From CAZWCX01 sp964632945 (GTDB lineage: Bacteria; Planctomycetota; MHYJ01; WSZJ01; CAZWCX01), in NCBI GenBank assembly GCA_964632945.1, contig CAZWCX010000040.1, positions 1 to 52,948 of the forward strand: a stretch of 52,948 bases of DNA, written 5' to 3'. The notes under the pieces are model-generated. The model was not told where the DNA came from. It did not search any database and saw only the letters and a list, made by a program, of their open reading frames with translations. The translations under genes were made by a program, and so were the position numbers. Positions within the stretch are counted from its first letter, which is position 1. Each line of letters opens with the position of its first letter. Below are positions 28,059 to 37,575 of the stretch, piece after piece.

Positions 28059-28964
28059 ATGCCCGACCATCCCACCCCGAATCTGGAACCCGAGCCGATC
28101 CCGGAGCTGGTGGCCGGCGTACTCGAGCGCAGCGACGGACTGCCTACGCTGCCGCGGGTCGTCGCCGAAATCCACCGGGTGCTCGACGATCCCTCGGTCG
28201 ACATGCGCAAGGTCGCCGCCGTGATCGAGAAAGATCCGGCGCTCACGGTCCGGGTCCTGAAGGTCGCCAACTCCGCCTACAGCGGTTTCACCGGCAAGGT
28301 GTCGACGATCCAGCTCGCGTGCAGTCTGCTTGGGCAGGCCACGCTGGAGGGGCTGGTGACCTCCATGGGCGTCATCCAGACGCTCAAGACCGGGACGGAC
28401 GCGTACTTCGATCCCGAGCGGTTCTGGGAGCACTCGGTCTGCACCGGCCTGTGCGCGCAGGATCTCTCCTTTCGGCTCGGCTACAACCTTCGCGGCGACG
28501 TCTTCACCTGCGGAATCCTCCACGACATCGGCAAGATCGTGATGAGCCACTTCCTGCACGAGCATTTCGTAAAGATGGTCGAGTTGCACCGGACCGGAGT
28601 GCCGTATCGGGAAGCGGAGAAGCGGATCTACGGAGCCGATCACACGAAGATCGGATACTGGACGGCGGTCCGTTGGGGGTTGCCGGAGACGTTTTCGATG
28701 TGCATCCTCGAGCACCACGGGTGGCCCGAGAAACGGGAAACCCCGCTGCAGAAGCGCGTCGCCGCCGTCTATCTCGGCAACGTGGTCGCGCACATGGGGG
28801 AATACAAGCGCGAAAAGGGCCGGTATCCGACCCTGCGTCCCGAGTTCCAGGAGAAGTTCGGAATCGGTCAGGAGATTGCGATGCAGGTAGCCGAAACCGC
28901 CTATGAGAAGGCCCAGAAGTTCCTGCCCGCGATCGTCGATCCGGGGAAGAAACCCGCCCCGTAG
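28059..28964 (+). CDS. HDOD domain signalling protein
   Basis: A 301-residue soluble protein with an HDOD domain (about 22-220), a relative of HD phosphohydrolases used in bacterial signalling. Motifs include LPTLPRVVAEIHRVL, IEKDPALTVRVLKVANSA and a retained His-Asp pair (GILHDIGK, near 150), followed by EHHGWPEKRETPL. Most HDOD proteins lack hydrolase activity and act as protein partners, so catalytic function is doubtful. ATG 28059 is chosen because GGAGAGGG lies just before it and the promoter at 27997-28025 would leave this as the first Met. It is a single-gene unit by position, convergent with the stress-protein gene downstream. Confidence 0.88.
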   Translation: MPDHPTPNLEPEPIPELVAGVLERSDGLPTLPRVVAEIHRVLDDPSVDMRKVAAVIEKDPALTVRVLKVANSAYSGFTGKVSTIQLACSLLGQATLEGLVTSMGVIQTLKTGTDAYFDPERFWEHSVCTGLCAQDLSFRLGYNLRGDVFTCGILHDIGKIVMSHFLHEHFVKMVELHRTGVPYREAEKRIYGADHTKIGYWTAVRWGLPETFSMCILEHHGWPEKRETPLQKRVAAVYLGNVVAHMGEYKREKGRYPTLRPEFQEKFGIGQEIAMQVAETAYEKAQKFLPAIVDPGKKPAP

Positions 28965-28982
28965 TCTCTCCCACCCCGGGGC

Positions 28983-29009
28983 GGGACGGATCGCGAGCGA
29001 CCCCGTCCC
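28983..29009. other. Hairpin between convergent HDOD and stress-protein genes
   Basis: GGGACGG (28983-28989) pairs with CCGTCCC (29003-29009), and TCGC/GCGA inside it may extend the stem. It lies 19 bp after the HDOD stop. It could act as a terminator, but there is no T-tract on either side. Confidence 0.4.
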
Positions 29010-29073
29010 CCCTCGCGGGCACCCGCAGACGGCCCAGTGGAACCGCGGAGGGGCCGGGGTCGTCCCGGCGCCC

Positions 29074-29985
29074 TCAGCGCCGCCCGTAGGGCTTCCCCAG
29101 CCGCGGCAGATGGTGTACGGTGTCGAGAAGTTCGCGTGCCATCGGAACCGGGGGATTCCCGGTGGCCGCAGTCGCCAGCGATGACTTCTTCTGGTTCATC
29201 CGGCTCAACAGCCCCGTGCGCAGCACGAGCATCGGCAGCGCGCTGCGGTGCAGGACGTCCAGGGCGACGCTGCCGTAGCGGAGCCGCGCCATGCCGGTCC
29301 GTCCGTGCGTCGTGAGCGCGATCAGATCCGCGTTTGCGGCGGCCGCGCCCGCGAGGATTCCGGGGGCGGGTTCCCCCTCCCGTACCTCCGCGCGGCACGG
29401 GATCCCGCGGTTCTTCAGTTCGGCTTCCGCCCGGTGCAGATGCGACTCGGCGATCGCGTCCGGGACCGGGGTCGGCTTGACCTCCAGCAGGACGACCTCC
29501 GCGCCCGTTGCCCTCGCGAGGTCGCCCGCGATCGGGAGGATCTTCATCGAGCGTTCGGACCCGTCCAGCGGCACCAGGATGCGGCGCAGCGGCCGGGGCT
29601 CCACCTCCGGCCGCACCAGGTACAGCGGCATCGACGCGAGGTGAAGGATCTTCCCCGCAGTGTCGCCGAAGACCATGCTGCCGACTCCCGTCCGCGCCTT
29701 GCTGGTCAAGGCGATCAGGTCGAATCCGTAGTGGAGGGCGAGGGTCAGGATCTTGCGCACGGGATCGCCGTGAATCACGGTCACCTGCAGCGACGGGAGT
29801 CGTTCGCTCCAGGCCTCCTGCACACGGTGCAGGTAGGCGAGCGCGGGTCCGGACGGCCGGGTGGGGTCGACGACGCCGACCAGATGGACCGGGACCGGGG
29901 CAGGATTCGTGAGCGCATGCACGTGGGGCAAGATCCCCTCAGCGGCCGCCGAGCCGTCGAGCGGGACGAGGATGTGGTGAACCAT
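29074..29985 (-). CDS. Tandem universal stress protein (two UspA domains)
   Basis: A 303-residue cytoplasmic protein with two UspA domains, at about 1-130 (HHILVPLDGSAAAEGILP) and 135-275 (RRILVPLDGSERSMKILP). The second domain has the classical nucleotide-binding ending (THGRTGMARLRYGSVALDV); the first has TSKARTGVGSMVFGDTAG, which also fits the G-x2-G-x9-G pattern loosely. The C-terminal 30 residues are an extra basic tail. A near-perfect ribosome site (AAAGGAGG) precedes the ATG, suggesting efficient translation. It is divergent from the flavoprotein gene at 30157. Confidence 0.92.
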   Translation of the reverse strand: MVHHILVPLDGSAAAEGILPHVHALTNPAPVPVHLVGVVDPTRPSGPALAYLHRVQEAWSERLPSLQVTVIHGDPVRKILTLALHYGFDLIALTSKARTGVGSMVFGDTAGKILHLASMPLYLVRPEVEPRPLRRILVPLDGSERSMKILPIAGDLARATGAEVVLLEVKPTPVPDAIAESHLHRAEAELKNRGIPCRAEVREGEPAPGILAGAAAANADLIALTTHGRTGMARLRYGSVALDVLHRSALPMLVLRTGLLSRMNQKKSSLATAATGNPPVPMARELLDTVHHLPRLGKPYGRR

Positions 29986-30156
29986 GTTCCTCCTTTCCCG
30001 ACTCCCGGTTTGCCGACTCCATTGTCGCTTTCCGGGCGTGGAAGGGAAAGGGCAATCCCGGCCGGGGGGCGAGGGAGGTCCGAGCCGGCCGGATCGGGTG
30101 GTGGCGTGCCCCGGTAGCCCTTGCGGGGTCCGGGTGCCCGCAGGTACAACCACGAC

Positions 30157-31431
30157 ATGTCGAGAGTCGTGGTCGTCGGCGGCGGGGCCGCCGGCATGCT
30201 TGCCGCCATCACGAGCGCGGGCGAAAGGGTCCCGACCGTGCTTCTGGAGAAGACCGGCCGGCTGGGACTGAAATTGCAGATCTCGGGCGGCGGCCGCTGC
30301 AACGTCACCAACGACCAGGACGAGGTGCGGGCCCTGATCAAGATGCTGCCGGGCAACGGCGCCTTCCTGGCGAACGCCCTGCGCGCCTACCCGAAGCGCC
30401 GGCTCCTCGAACTGCTCGACCGGCGGGGAGTGCCCACCAAGGTGGAACCGCCGTACGGCAAGGTCTTCCCGGTCAGCGACCGCTCGACCGATGTCCTGCA
30501 GGCGCTGTCCGACGAGATGCGCGATCTCGGCGTGGAGGTGGTGCTGAACGCCGCGGTTCGCGCATTGCAGCAGGATGGCGGGCGGGTGGCCGGGGTCGAG
30601 ACGGCGGACGGAAGGATTTTCCCGGCGGGGGCGGTGATCGTCTGCACCGGCGGCAAGACCTTGCCGCGCTCCGGTTCGACGGGCGACGGCTACGACCTGG
30701 CCCGGGCGGCGGGTCACACGGTGACGGAACTCTTCCCGTCACTCGTGCCGTTGCGGGTCGACGGCGTGACCGAGCTGGCGGGAGTCGCCCTGCGCGACGT
30801 GGAGGGCACCGTCCTGGTCGAGGGCAGAGTCGCCGACCGTCCGTTCCGCGGCGACGTGCTGTTCCGCCACTCGGGGCTGACCGGACCGGTGATCCTGCAG
30901 CTCTCCCGCGCCGCCGCCGACGGCCTGCGCCGGGGACGTTCCGTGGAGGTTCGACTCGATCTTCAGCCGGGGCGGGATGACGCGGCGGTCGATGCGGACC
31001 TGCGGGCGAGGATGTCGGCGCGCCCCGGAGCGCAGATCGGTACCGTGCTGCACGAGTACCTGCCCAAGGCGGCCGTGCCGCATCTGCTGCGGGCCGCGGA
31101 ACTGGACGCGTCGGCCCGGGTCGCGGAATTCCCTCGCGAGTCGCGACGACGGCTGGTGCGGACTCTCAAGGCCTGGCGTTTCCCGGTCGCCGGCTGGCAC
31201 TCGTTCGACGTGGCCGAGGTGACCGCGGGCGGCGTCGACGTGCGCGAAGTGGATCCCAAGACCTTCGAGTCGAAGCGCGTCGCCGGGCTCTACTGGGCGG
31301 GCGAAGTGCTCGATGTCGACGGATACGTCGGCGGATACAACCTGCAGGCCGCGTGGTCGAGCGGGTACCTGGCGGGACTGGCGGCGGCGCGCCGGGTGCG
31401 GGGCGGGACGGCATCCGGGGGCGGCCCTTGA
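30157..31431 (+). CDS. BaiN/HI0933-family NAD(P)/FAD-dependent oxidoreductase
   Basis: A 424-residue flavoprotein. The N-terminal Rossmann motif VVVGGGAAGMLAAI is followed by the family hallmark GLKLQISGGGRCNVTN. The C-terminal hallmark GLYWAGEVLDVDGYVGGYN covers FAD contacts. Family members include a bile-acid 3-dehydro-4-oxidoreductase (BaiN), but most are uncharacterised, so the substrate is unknown. I start at ATG 30157, 12 codons into an open frame that begins at a TTG; the ribosome site is weak. No signal peptide or membrane helix is present. The gene stands alone between a divergent stress gene and the TPR kinase 118 bp downstream. Confidence 0.9.
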   Translation: MSRVVVVGGGAAGMLAAITSAGERVPTVLLEKTGRLGLKLQISGGGRCNVTNDQDEVRALIKMLPGNGAFLANALRAYPKRRLLELLDRRGVPTKVEPPYGKVFPVSDRSTDVLQALSDEMRDLGVEVVLNAAVRALQQDGGRVAGVETADGRIFPAGAVIVCTGGKTLPRSGSTGDGYDLARAAGHTVTELFPSLVPLRVDGVTELAGVALRDVEGTVLVEGRVADRPFRGDVLFRHSGLTGPVILQLSRAAADGLRRGRSVEVRLDLQPGRDDAAVDADLRARMSARPGAQIGTVLHEYLPKAAVPHLLRAAELDASARVAEFPRESRRRLVRTLKAWRFPVAGWHSFDVAEVTAGGVDVREVDPKTFESKRVAGLYWAGEVLDVDGYVGGYNLQAAWSSGYLAGLAAARRVRGGTASGGGP

Positions 31432-31549
31432 TCCGGCGTGGCCGCCGCGGTGGGGATCCGCGGGGGGGGCGCATTCCCTTTCCGCCCTTTTCCGCTGCGG
31501 GTATCATGTCGGTCTGACCTGAATCCGCCTCCGCCGCGGTAAATGCGCC

Positions 31550-34500
31550 ATGACGCCACCGACCCAACCAGTGCCGGAATCCGATTCTGCGCCAGCCGTG
31601 CTCATGGTGCGGATGGCCGGGCAGCGGGGATGGCTCTCCGCCGCCCAGGTCGAGGAGATTCTGCGGCTCCCGACGGACGGCGCATCCCCGGGCGACCTCG
31701 AGCGCCTGCTCGCGCAGCGCGGCGGGTTGCGACCGGAACAGATCGAGGTCCTGAAAGCGGCGGCGCGGGATGCGAGTGCGGCCGAGACGATTCGTCCCGC
31801 GCAGGCCGGGGGCGACGGGGCGGGGACCCGAGGCGAGGCGGTCGAAGGCGCCGGAGTTCCGGCGGGCGGCCGGGAGATGCCCGGGGAGGAGCCGACCATC
31901 CTCGAATCCGCGGTGGGGGGCGCGAATTCGGCCGGCCGCCGCTCGGACGCCAGCGGTGCGGACCCAACCGCCCGACTCCCGGAAGGCGTCGGCGCCGACC
32001 GCACCGTGGGGGATTCGGCGCGCGCATCCACCGGGATCGCACGCCCGCCGCGGCGCTTCGGGCCCTACGAGGTCGTCGGCATGCTGGGTCGCGGCGGCAT
32101 GGGCGTCGTCTACCAGGCCCGCCACCTCGCGCTCGGCACGCACGTTGCCGTCAAGGTCCTGCTGGCCGCGGATCTCGCGGGATCCGAAGAGGTCGCGCGC
32201 TTTCGACGCGAGGCGCAGACCTGCGCGCGCCTGCGTCATCCGGGCATCGTCCGGGTCCACGACATCGGAGAGTCCGCGGGTGCGACCTGGCTGGCGATGG
32301 AGTTCGTGGACGGCGAGACGCTCGATCGAGTGCTGCGGCGGCGCGGGGAAGAAACGGGGGATACGGCGGGGCTGCCCTGGCGAGAGGCCCTGGCGATCGT
32401 CGCGGAGATGGCCGACGCCTTGCAGTACGCGCATGAGCAGGGAATCCTCCACCGCGACATCAAGCCCGCCAACGTGATGCGGGACCGCGCCGGGCGGATC
32501 CGGGTGATGGACTTCGGGCTGGCCAAGGTGGTGGAGGCCGAGGGTTCGCTGGCGACGCGCACCGGGGCGCTGCTGGGAACGCCGGTCTACATGAGCCCCG
32601 AGCAGGCCGGCGGTGGGAGGGCCGGGGTCGATGCGCGCAGCGACGTCTACCAGCTCGGCGCGACGCTGTACCACCTGCTGACCGGGCGGCGGCCCTACGA
32701 CGGTCCTTCGGCGATGGAGGTGATCCTGCAGGTGACGCGGGAAGGGCCGCCGCCGCCGCGCCGATGGGTCAAGACGATCGATCGGGGCGCGGAGACGATC
32801 TGCCTGAAGGCGATGGCCCGGGAGCCGGAGGGACGCTATCCCACCGCTGGGGCGCTGGCGGACGATTGCCGCCGGTGGCTCGCCGGGCAACCGATCCTGG
32901 CGCGTGGCGAGCCCTGGTGGCGCCCGCTCCGGCGGCGGCTGGTGCGCGCGCGTGCGGCCGTCGCGCTGGTGGCGCTCATCCTGACCGGAGTCGGAGTGAC
33001 GGCCGCCATGTCCTGGCGCGCCCGCGCGCTCGACCGGGAGGTGCTCGAGGGCATGCGGGGAATTGCCCGCACGCATCTGGAGGCGGCGCTGCTGGTCCGG
33101 CGCACCGGCGGCGCCCTGGCCGCTGCGGAGGTCCAGTTCCTGCCGCCGCTGGTGGAGGCGGCCCGGCGGGTACGGGAGCGCGCCCCCGGTCTGGCCGAGC
33201 CGCACTATCATGTGGGACGGCTCCAGCGCGCGCTTCTGCGGTATGACCAGGCGCTTGCGGAACAGGAGGAGGCGCTCCGCCGCGAGCCCGGATTCGTGGG
33301 CAGTTTGTACGAGCGCTCGGTGTTGCGGATCGCGCGTTACGAAGACCGGATGCGGGAACTGCGCATCCAGAACGCCCGCTGGAGCCTCGTCGGCATCGAA
33401 AACGTCGGGACGACGGCGGACCTCGACGCGGCGGAGTCCGATCCCGAGGCGCAGGCGTTGCGCGAGGAGATTCGCGCGGACCTGGCGCGCCTGCGGGCGG
33501 CGATCCGGGACGCCGAACGGCCCGGCGCCGGGACGGACGGGCCCGCGTCGGAGCTCCCGCCCGGACCGACTTCGACCGTCCCGGGGGGACTCTCCGCGGC
33601 ACATGAGCTTTGCGCCGAAGGCTTGTTCCTCGCGTACGCGGGGGGTCCCGGCGATGCGCCGCGGGCCGGGGAGCTGCTGCGCGCGGCGATTGCGTCGGAA
33701 CCGACGCTGGAGGAAGCGTACCAGGGCCTGGGGATGCTCGCCGAAGCGCGTAAGGACTGGGAGGGCGCCCTGGCGTGGTACGAGCGCGGGCGCAGGATCG
33801 ATGCCGGCCATCAGCCGTTTTGGATGCGCAGCGGCGACTGCGCCCTTCAAATGGGTTCCCTCGCGCTCATCCGCGGGGAGGATGCGGCGCCGTGGTTCGA
33901 GCGCGCGCTCGAGAATTACGAGCGACTCTTCGTGCTGGGGGGGCCGAAAGCGGCCTGCCTGCTGCGTCGATCCCATGCCCTGACGTGCCTGGGTTCCCTG
34001 CGTTCGAATCGCGGCCCCGCCGCCGACGCTCTGATGGCGCGCGCCGCGGCCGACCTCGACCAGATCTTGAGCGAGGATTCCGCGAGCCCCGACTGGTACA
34101 TCGCGCGCGCGGCGCTCCGCCTCGAGATGTCCGCGCATGGCACCCTCAACGGCGGGGAAGCGGACGCGGAGTTGTCGCAAGCGGAGGCCGATCTCGAGGC
34201 GGCGGCACGACTGGATCCCACCCGCCTGGACGCGCCCAGCCTTCGCGGCTACATCACTCTCCAACGCGCGTATTGGGTTCACACCGCCGGCGGCGATGCC
34301 GGCGACCTGTACGAGCGGGCGATCCGGGATCTGCGCCGGATCGTCGCCGAAAACCCGCAGTATCCCTCCGCGCGAACGTTCCTCGCGTCGGCGCTGTACT
34401 TCCGCGGCAACTACCTCTCCGATCGGGAGCATCCGGGTGCCGCGGAGAGTTATGGAGAGGCGGCGATCGAGCATGCGGAGCGCGCGCGCCGCGCGCCGGA

Positions 34501-36148
34501 TGCGGTCGATCCTTTCATCGGTATCGGACAGGCGCACGGTGCGCTGGCGCGCCTGGCGGCGAAGCGCGGGGGCGATCCGCGTCCTCACCTCGACACGGCG
34601 GAGGCGGCCTATCAGGAGGCGATCACCCGGAGCGCCGACCGGGCAGAGGCCTGGATGGGGCTGGCGCGGACCCGAGCCAATCGGGTGCTGATCGCCCCCG
34701 AGACCGTCCCCGATCCGGTTCGCATGCTCGAGGAGATCGCGACCCAGTACGGAGAGGTGCTGCGGCTTCATCCCGGGTCGCGCGACGCCCGGTCCGGCCG
34801 CAGCGACACCCTGCGCGCGCTGGCGACGACCCTCGTGGGTCTGAAGCGGGATCCGACGACCGCATTGAAGCGGGCGATCGAGGATCTGGACGCTTTCTTG
34901 GCGATCTCGCCGGAGATGCCGGAGGCCTGGGCGGCCCGGGGAGAGGCCTGGGAGCGTATCGGGGACGCCGCGACGGGACGGGACGCCGAGGCCGCCTATC
35001 GCAAGGCGGTGGCCGACTACTCCGAGGCGGCGCGGATTCGACCCGGCAGCACCCTCGCCCACGGAGGGGTCGGCACCGCGTCGCTCGGACTTGCGCGGAT
35101 CCTGGCCGCGCTCGGGGAAGATTCGGAAGCGGTCCTCGCCGCTTCCGAAGCCGCGTTCGGGCGCGCCATGGGAATCGAGCCGGAGGTGCCGGAGCACGTG
35201 TGGTGGCGCGGCATCGCCCGCGACGCCCGAGCCCGCGCGCGATCGGTTGCGGGGCGGGAGGCGGCCGTCGAGTTCGGTGCGGCCTGCGAGGATTTGGGCC
35301 GGGCCCTCGCGCTTCGCCCCGGCTGGATGGACGCGCTGCGCAGCCGGGGGATCGTCCACTCCAACTGGGCGGGTCACGAGATCGCGCGCGGCCGGGATGC
35401 GCTTCCCCTGCTCGATCGCGCGCATGCCGACCTCACGCGCGCACTCGAGATCGTTCCGGGCAACGCCACCCTGTGGTTGAGTCGCGGAGTCGTGGAACTC
35501 GATCGCGGTTCGGTCCGGCGGGGCCGGGGAGAGGACCCGAGTGCCGCGTACGCGGCGGCGGCCGAGGACTTCGACCGGGCCGCGGCGGCCGACCCTTCCC
35601 TGGCGGACGCGTGGGCGGGGCGCGCTCGGGCGCGGTGCGACCACGCGGTCTGGTCGGTCCGCCGGGGCCGGGACCCGGGATCGGCTTGGGACGAGGCGCG
35701 CGCCGATCTGGACCGGGCCGCGTCCCTGTCGGCGCGGCCGCACATCGCGCGGATGATCCGCGGCGTGCTGGCGATGGAGTACGGACGCCACCTCTTCCGG
35801 AACGGCGGGGACCCGTCGCGGGAGTGGGCCGCCGCGCGCGTGGATCTGGACGCGGCGATCGCCGGCGAACCCGTCTGGGCCCAGGCGTGGATCGAGCGCG
35901 GCCGGCTCGGCCGGGAAGAAGCCCGCCTCGCGAGGGCGCGCGGGGCGGATCCCGGCCCGGCCCTGGCGCGCGCGCGCGCCGACCTGGAAGAGGCGTACCG
36001 GCTCTGTCCCGGAGTCGCCCTGTCGGCCTGGCTGCTCGCGCGCGTGCATCGTGATCTCGGCGCGACGGAGGCGGAGGCCGCCTGGCAGGAACGCGCGCGC
36101 GCGGTGCATCCGAACGCGGACGCGGTGTTCCCGGAGTTTCTCGACTGA
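31550..36148 (+). CDS. Membrane-anchored Ser/Thr protein kinase with extended TPR-like repeat array (second copy)
   Basis: A 1532-residue paralogue of the kinase at 21581-25942. The N-terminal module (24-69) has two short helices per unit (RGWLSAAQVEEIL, then LLAQRGGLRPEQIEVL), followed by an acidic/Pro linker. The kinase domain (170-445) is intact: Gly-loop GRGGMG, K202, HRDIKPAN (301-308), DFG (321-323) and GTPVYMSPEQ. A membrane helix lies near 469-487. The C-terminal part, from about 690, carries at least 11 TPR-like units of ~46 residues with the same RGEDP/RGRDP-type junctions. The ATG has no clear ribosome site; a TATCAT box (31502-31507) with a poor -35 could be its promoter. It is convergent with the third kinase. 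Confidence 0.9.
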   Translation: MTPPTQPVPESDSAPAVLMVRMAGQRGWLSAAQVEEILRLPTDGASPGDLERLLAQRGGLRPEQIEVLKAAARDASAAETIRPAQAGGDGAGTRGEAVEGAGVPAGGREMPGEEPTILESAVGGANSAGRRSDASGADPTARLPEGVGADRTVGDSARASTGIARPPRRFGPYEVVGMLGRGGMGVVYQARHLALGTHVAVKVLLAADLAGSEEVARFRREAQTCARLRHPGIVRVHDIGESAGATWLAMEFVDGETLDRVLRRRGEETGDTAGLPWREALAIVAEMADALQYAHEQGILHRDIKPANVMRDRAGRIRVMDFGLAKVVEAEGSLATRTGALLGTPVYMSPEQAGGGRAGVDARSDVYQLGATLYHLLTGRRPYDGPSAMEVILQVTREGPPPPRRWVKTIDRGAETICLKAMAREPEGRYPTAGALADDCRRWLAGQPILARGEPWWRPLRRRLVRARAAVALVALILTGVGVTAAMSWRARALDREVLEGMRGIARTHLEAALLVRRTGGALAAAEVQFLPPLVEAARRVRERAPGLAEPHYHVGRLQRALLRYDQALAEQEEALRREPGFVGSLYERSVLRIARYEDRMRELRIQNARWSLVGIENVGTTADLDAAESDPEAQALREEIRADLARLRAAIRDAERPGAGTDGPASELPPGPTSTVPGGLSAAHELCAEGLFLAYAGGPGDAPRAGELLRAAIASEPTLEEAYQGLGMLAEARKDWEGALAWYERGRRIDAGHQPFWMRSGDCALQMGSLALIRGEDAAPWFERALENYERLFVLGGPKAACLLRRSHALTCLGSLRSNRGPAADALMARAAADLDQILSEDSASPDWYIARAALRLEMSAHGTLNGGEADAELSQAEADLEAAARLDPTRLDAPSLRGYITLQRAYWVHTAGGDAGDLYERAIRDLRRIVAENPQYPSARTFLASALYFRGNYLSDREHPGAAESYGEAAIEHAERARRAPDAVDPFIGIGQAHGALARLAAKRGGDPRPHLDTAEAAYQEAITRSADRAEAWMGLARTRANRVLIAPETVPDPVRMLEEIATQYGEVLRLHPGSRDARSGRSDTLRALATTLVGLKRDPTTALKRAIEDLDAFLAISPEMPEAWAARGEAWERIGDAATGRDAEAAYRKAVADYSEAARIRPGSTLAHGGVGTASLGLARILAALGEDSEAVLAASEAAFGRAMGIEPEVPEHVWWRGIARDARARARSVAGREAAVEFGAACEDLGRALALRPGWMDALRSRGIVHSNWAGHEIARGRDALPLLDRAHADLTRALEIVPGNATLWLSRGVVELDRGSVRRGRGEDPSAAYAAAAEDFDRAAAADPSLADAWAGRARARCDHAVWSVRRGRDPGSAWDEARADLDRAASLSARPHIARMIRGVLAMEYGRHLFRNGGDPSREWAAARVDLDAAIAGEPVWAQAWIERGRLGREEARLARARGADPGPALARARADLEEAYRLCPGVALSAWLLARVHRDLGATEAEAAWQERARAVHPNADAVFPEFLD

Positions 36149-36281
36149 GCAGGCGGGGAAACCCGATCCGGAGCGGCGCCGGGCGTCCGCAAGCGGCGGA
36201 CGGCATCGAAGCGTCGCCCGACGAGACCGCCCGACGGACCGAGTGCCGGGGCTGGAGCAGGCCCCCCGGCGGATCCGACAC

Positions 36282-36301
36282 GAAGCCGCTGACGCGGCTT
36301 C
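36282..36301. terminator. Hairpin between convergent kinase genes, possible terminator
   Basis: GAAGCCGC (36282-36289) and GCGGCTTC (36294-36301) form a perfect 8-bp stem with a TGAC tetraloop, just before the stop codon end of the minus-strand kinase gene. No T-tract follows. The rest of the 158-bp gap 36149-36306 shows nothing recognisable. Confidence 0.4.
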
Positions 36302-36306
36302 ATGAA

Positions 36307-37557
36307 TCATCCCGGCGGGTCCTTCTTTCCCCGGCGTTTGCGGCGGGAGGTGGCCACGATTCCGCGGTACCGCGCGGCCTTGGCGCCCAGGCGGGCGATG
36401 CGCGGCGCCTCGGGTCGCGGATCCGGGGCGCGGGGCGGTTCCGGCCTGGGCGGTGGGGGGGATTCCGCCGGGCGCTTCGGTCGCGGCGCCTCCATGGCCG
36501 GCGGCGTCGGTCGGGACGTACTCGGGAGCGGGGGCGGGGCCGGTTGCGGGACGGAGGTGTCCGACGCGCCTCGGGGCCAGGCGGGGTCGAGCGTGCCGCG
36601 GTAGGCGCGCATCGAGGGGTCCGATCCGCGGCGCGCGTTCGCATCCCCGCGCGGCGGCCGCACGGCGGTGTCGTACGGGCTGGCGCCCATGTCCATCAGG
36701 ATGCGCTCGATCTCCTTGGCCACTTCGCGCGGGCGCTGGGGTCGCCGGTCCGGCCGCTTCTCCAGCATGCGCTCGATCAGGCGACAGGTGTCGGGATGGA
36801 GGTCGCGGCGCAACTTCGCCGGCGATGCCGGGCGCTCCGAGACGTGTCGCGCGATCACCGCGCCGGCATCGTCCCCCTCGAACGGCGGGCGGCCGACGAT
36901 CATGTGATAGAGCGTCGCACCCAGGGAATAGATGTCCGTCCGAATGTCCGCGGCCTGGCCCTGCGCCTGCTCCGGCGAGATGTAATGCGGCGTCCCGGTC
37001 GCGCCTTCTTCCCCCTCGATCTCCCGGCGGAGCAGGGCGAAGCCGAGGTCGCACAACTTGGCGGTGCCCACCTTGGACAGGATGATGTTGTGGGGCTTCA
37101 CGTCGCGGTGCACCATGTCATGGTCGGCCACGTGCTCCAGGGCGAGCGAAACCTGGTAGACGATCCCCAGCGTGCGCTTCTCGTCGAGCGAGCCTCCCCG
37201 CAGCAACAACTGGGCGACCGTTTTTCCGTCCAGGAACTCCATGACCAGGTGGTAGAAGCGGCCGGTGAAGCCGACGTCGATCGGCGTGACGATGTTCGGA
37301 TGGGCCAGCCGCGCCAGAGTGCGGGCCTCCTTGACGAAGCGCTCGGCGAACTGCGAGCGGCGGGCCAGGCGGGGATGGAGGACCTTGATGGCCACCATCC
37401 GGTCGAGGCTGACCTGGCGCGCCTTGTAGACGGTGCCGATCGATCCCGCGCCGACCTTGGCGAGCAGCTGGTAGCCGGGGATCGCCTGCCGCGGACCGTC
37501 GCGATCCGCGCCGTGTTCGACCCGGCTTGGGGACTCGTCCTCGGGTGCGTGCGACAT
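36307..37557 (-). CDS. Soluble Ser/Thr protein kinase with proline-rich basic tail
   Basis: A 416-residue PknB-type kinase. The Gly-loop is GAGSIG (36-41), K58 lies in VAIK, the catalytic loop is HRDVKPHN (150-157) and the metal motif is Asp170-Leu-Gly (DLG in place of DFG, tolerated in many kinases). The activation segment ends GTPHYISPEQ. The kinase ends near 295; the remainder is Pro/Arg-rich and finishes with a strongly basic RRKRRGKK tail. No membrane helix is visible, unlike the two giant kinases. It starts 18 bp after the stop of the upstream small membrane protein and is probably the last gene of a minus-strand operon. Confidence 0.9.
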   Translation of the reverse strand: MSHAPEDESPSRVEHGADRDGPRQAIPGYQLLAKVGAGSIGTVYKARQVSLDRMVAIKVLHPRLARRSQFAERFVKEARTLARLAHPNIVTPIDVGFTGRFYHLVMEFLDGKTVAQLLLRGGSLDEKRTLGIVYQVSLALEHVADHDMVHRDVKPHNIILSKVGTAKLCDLGFALLRREIEGEEGATGTPHYISPEQAQGQAADIRTDIYSLGATLYHMIVGRPPFEGDDAGAVIARHVSERPASPAKLRRDLHPDTCRLIERMLEKRPDRRPQRPREVAKEIERILMDMGASPYDTAVRPPRGDANARRGSDPSMRAYRGTLDPAWPRGASDTSVPQPAPPPLPSTSRPTPPAMEAPRPKRPAESPPPPRPEPPRAPDPRPEAPRIARLGAKAARYRGIVATSRRKRRGKKDPPG

Positions 37558-37575
37558 GGGACTCCGCGGCTCGGG

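Noticed and set aside
31166..37054. 1962-residue open frame opposite the second TPR kinase
   Set aside because: Same reason: it overlaps the ends of three real genes and has no signature or ribosome site.
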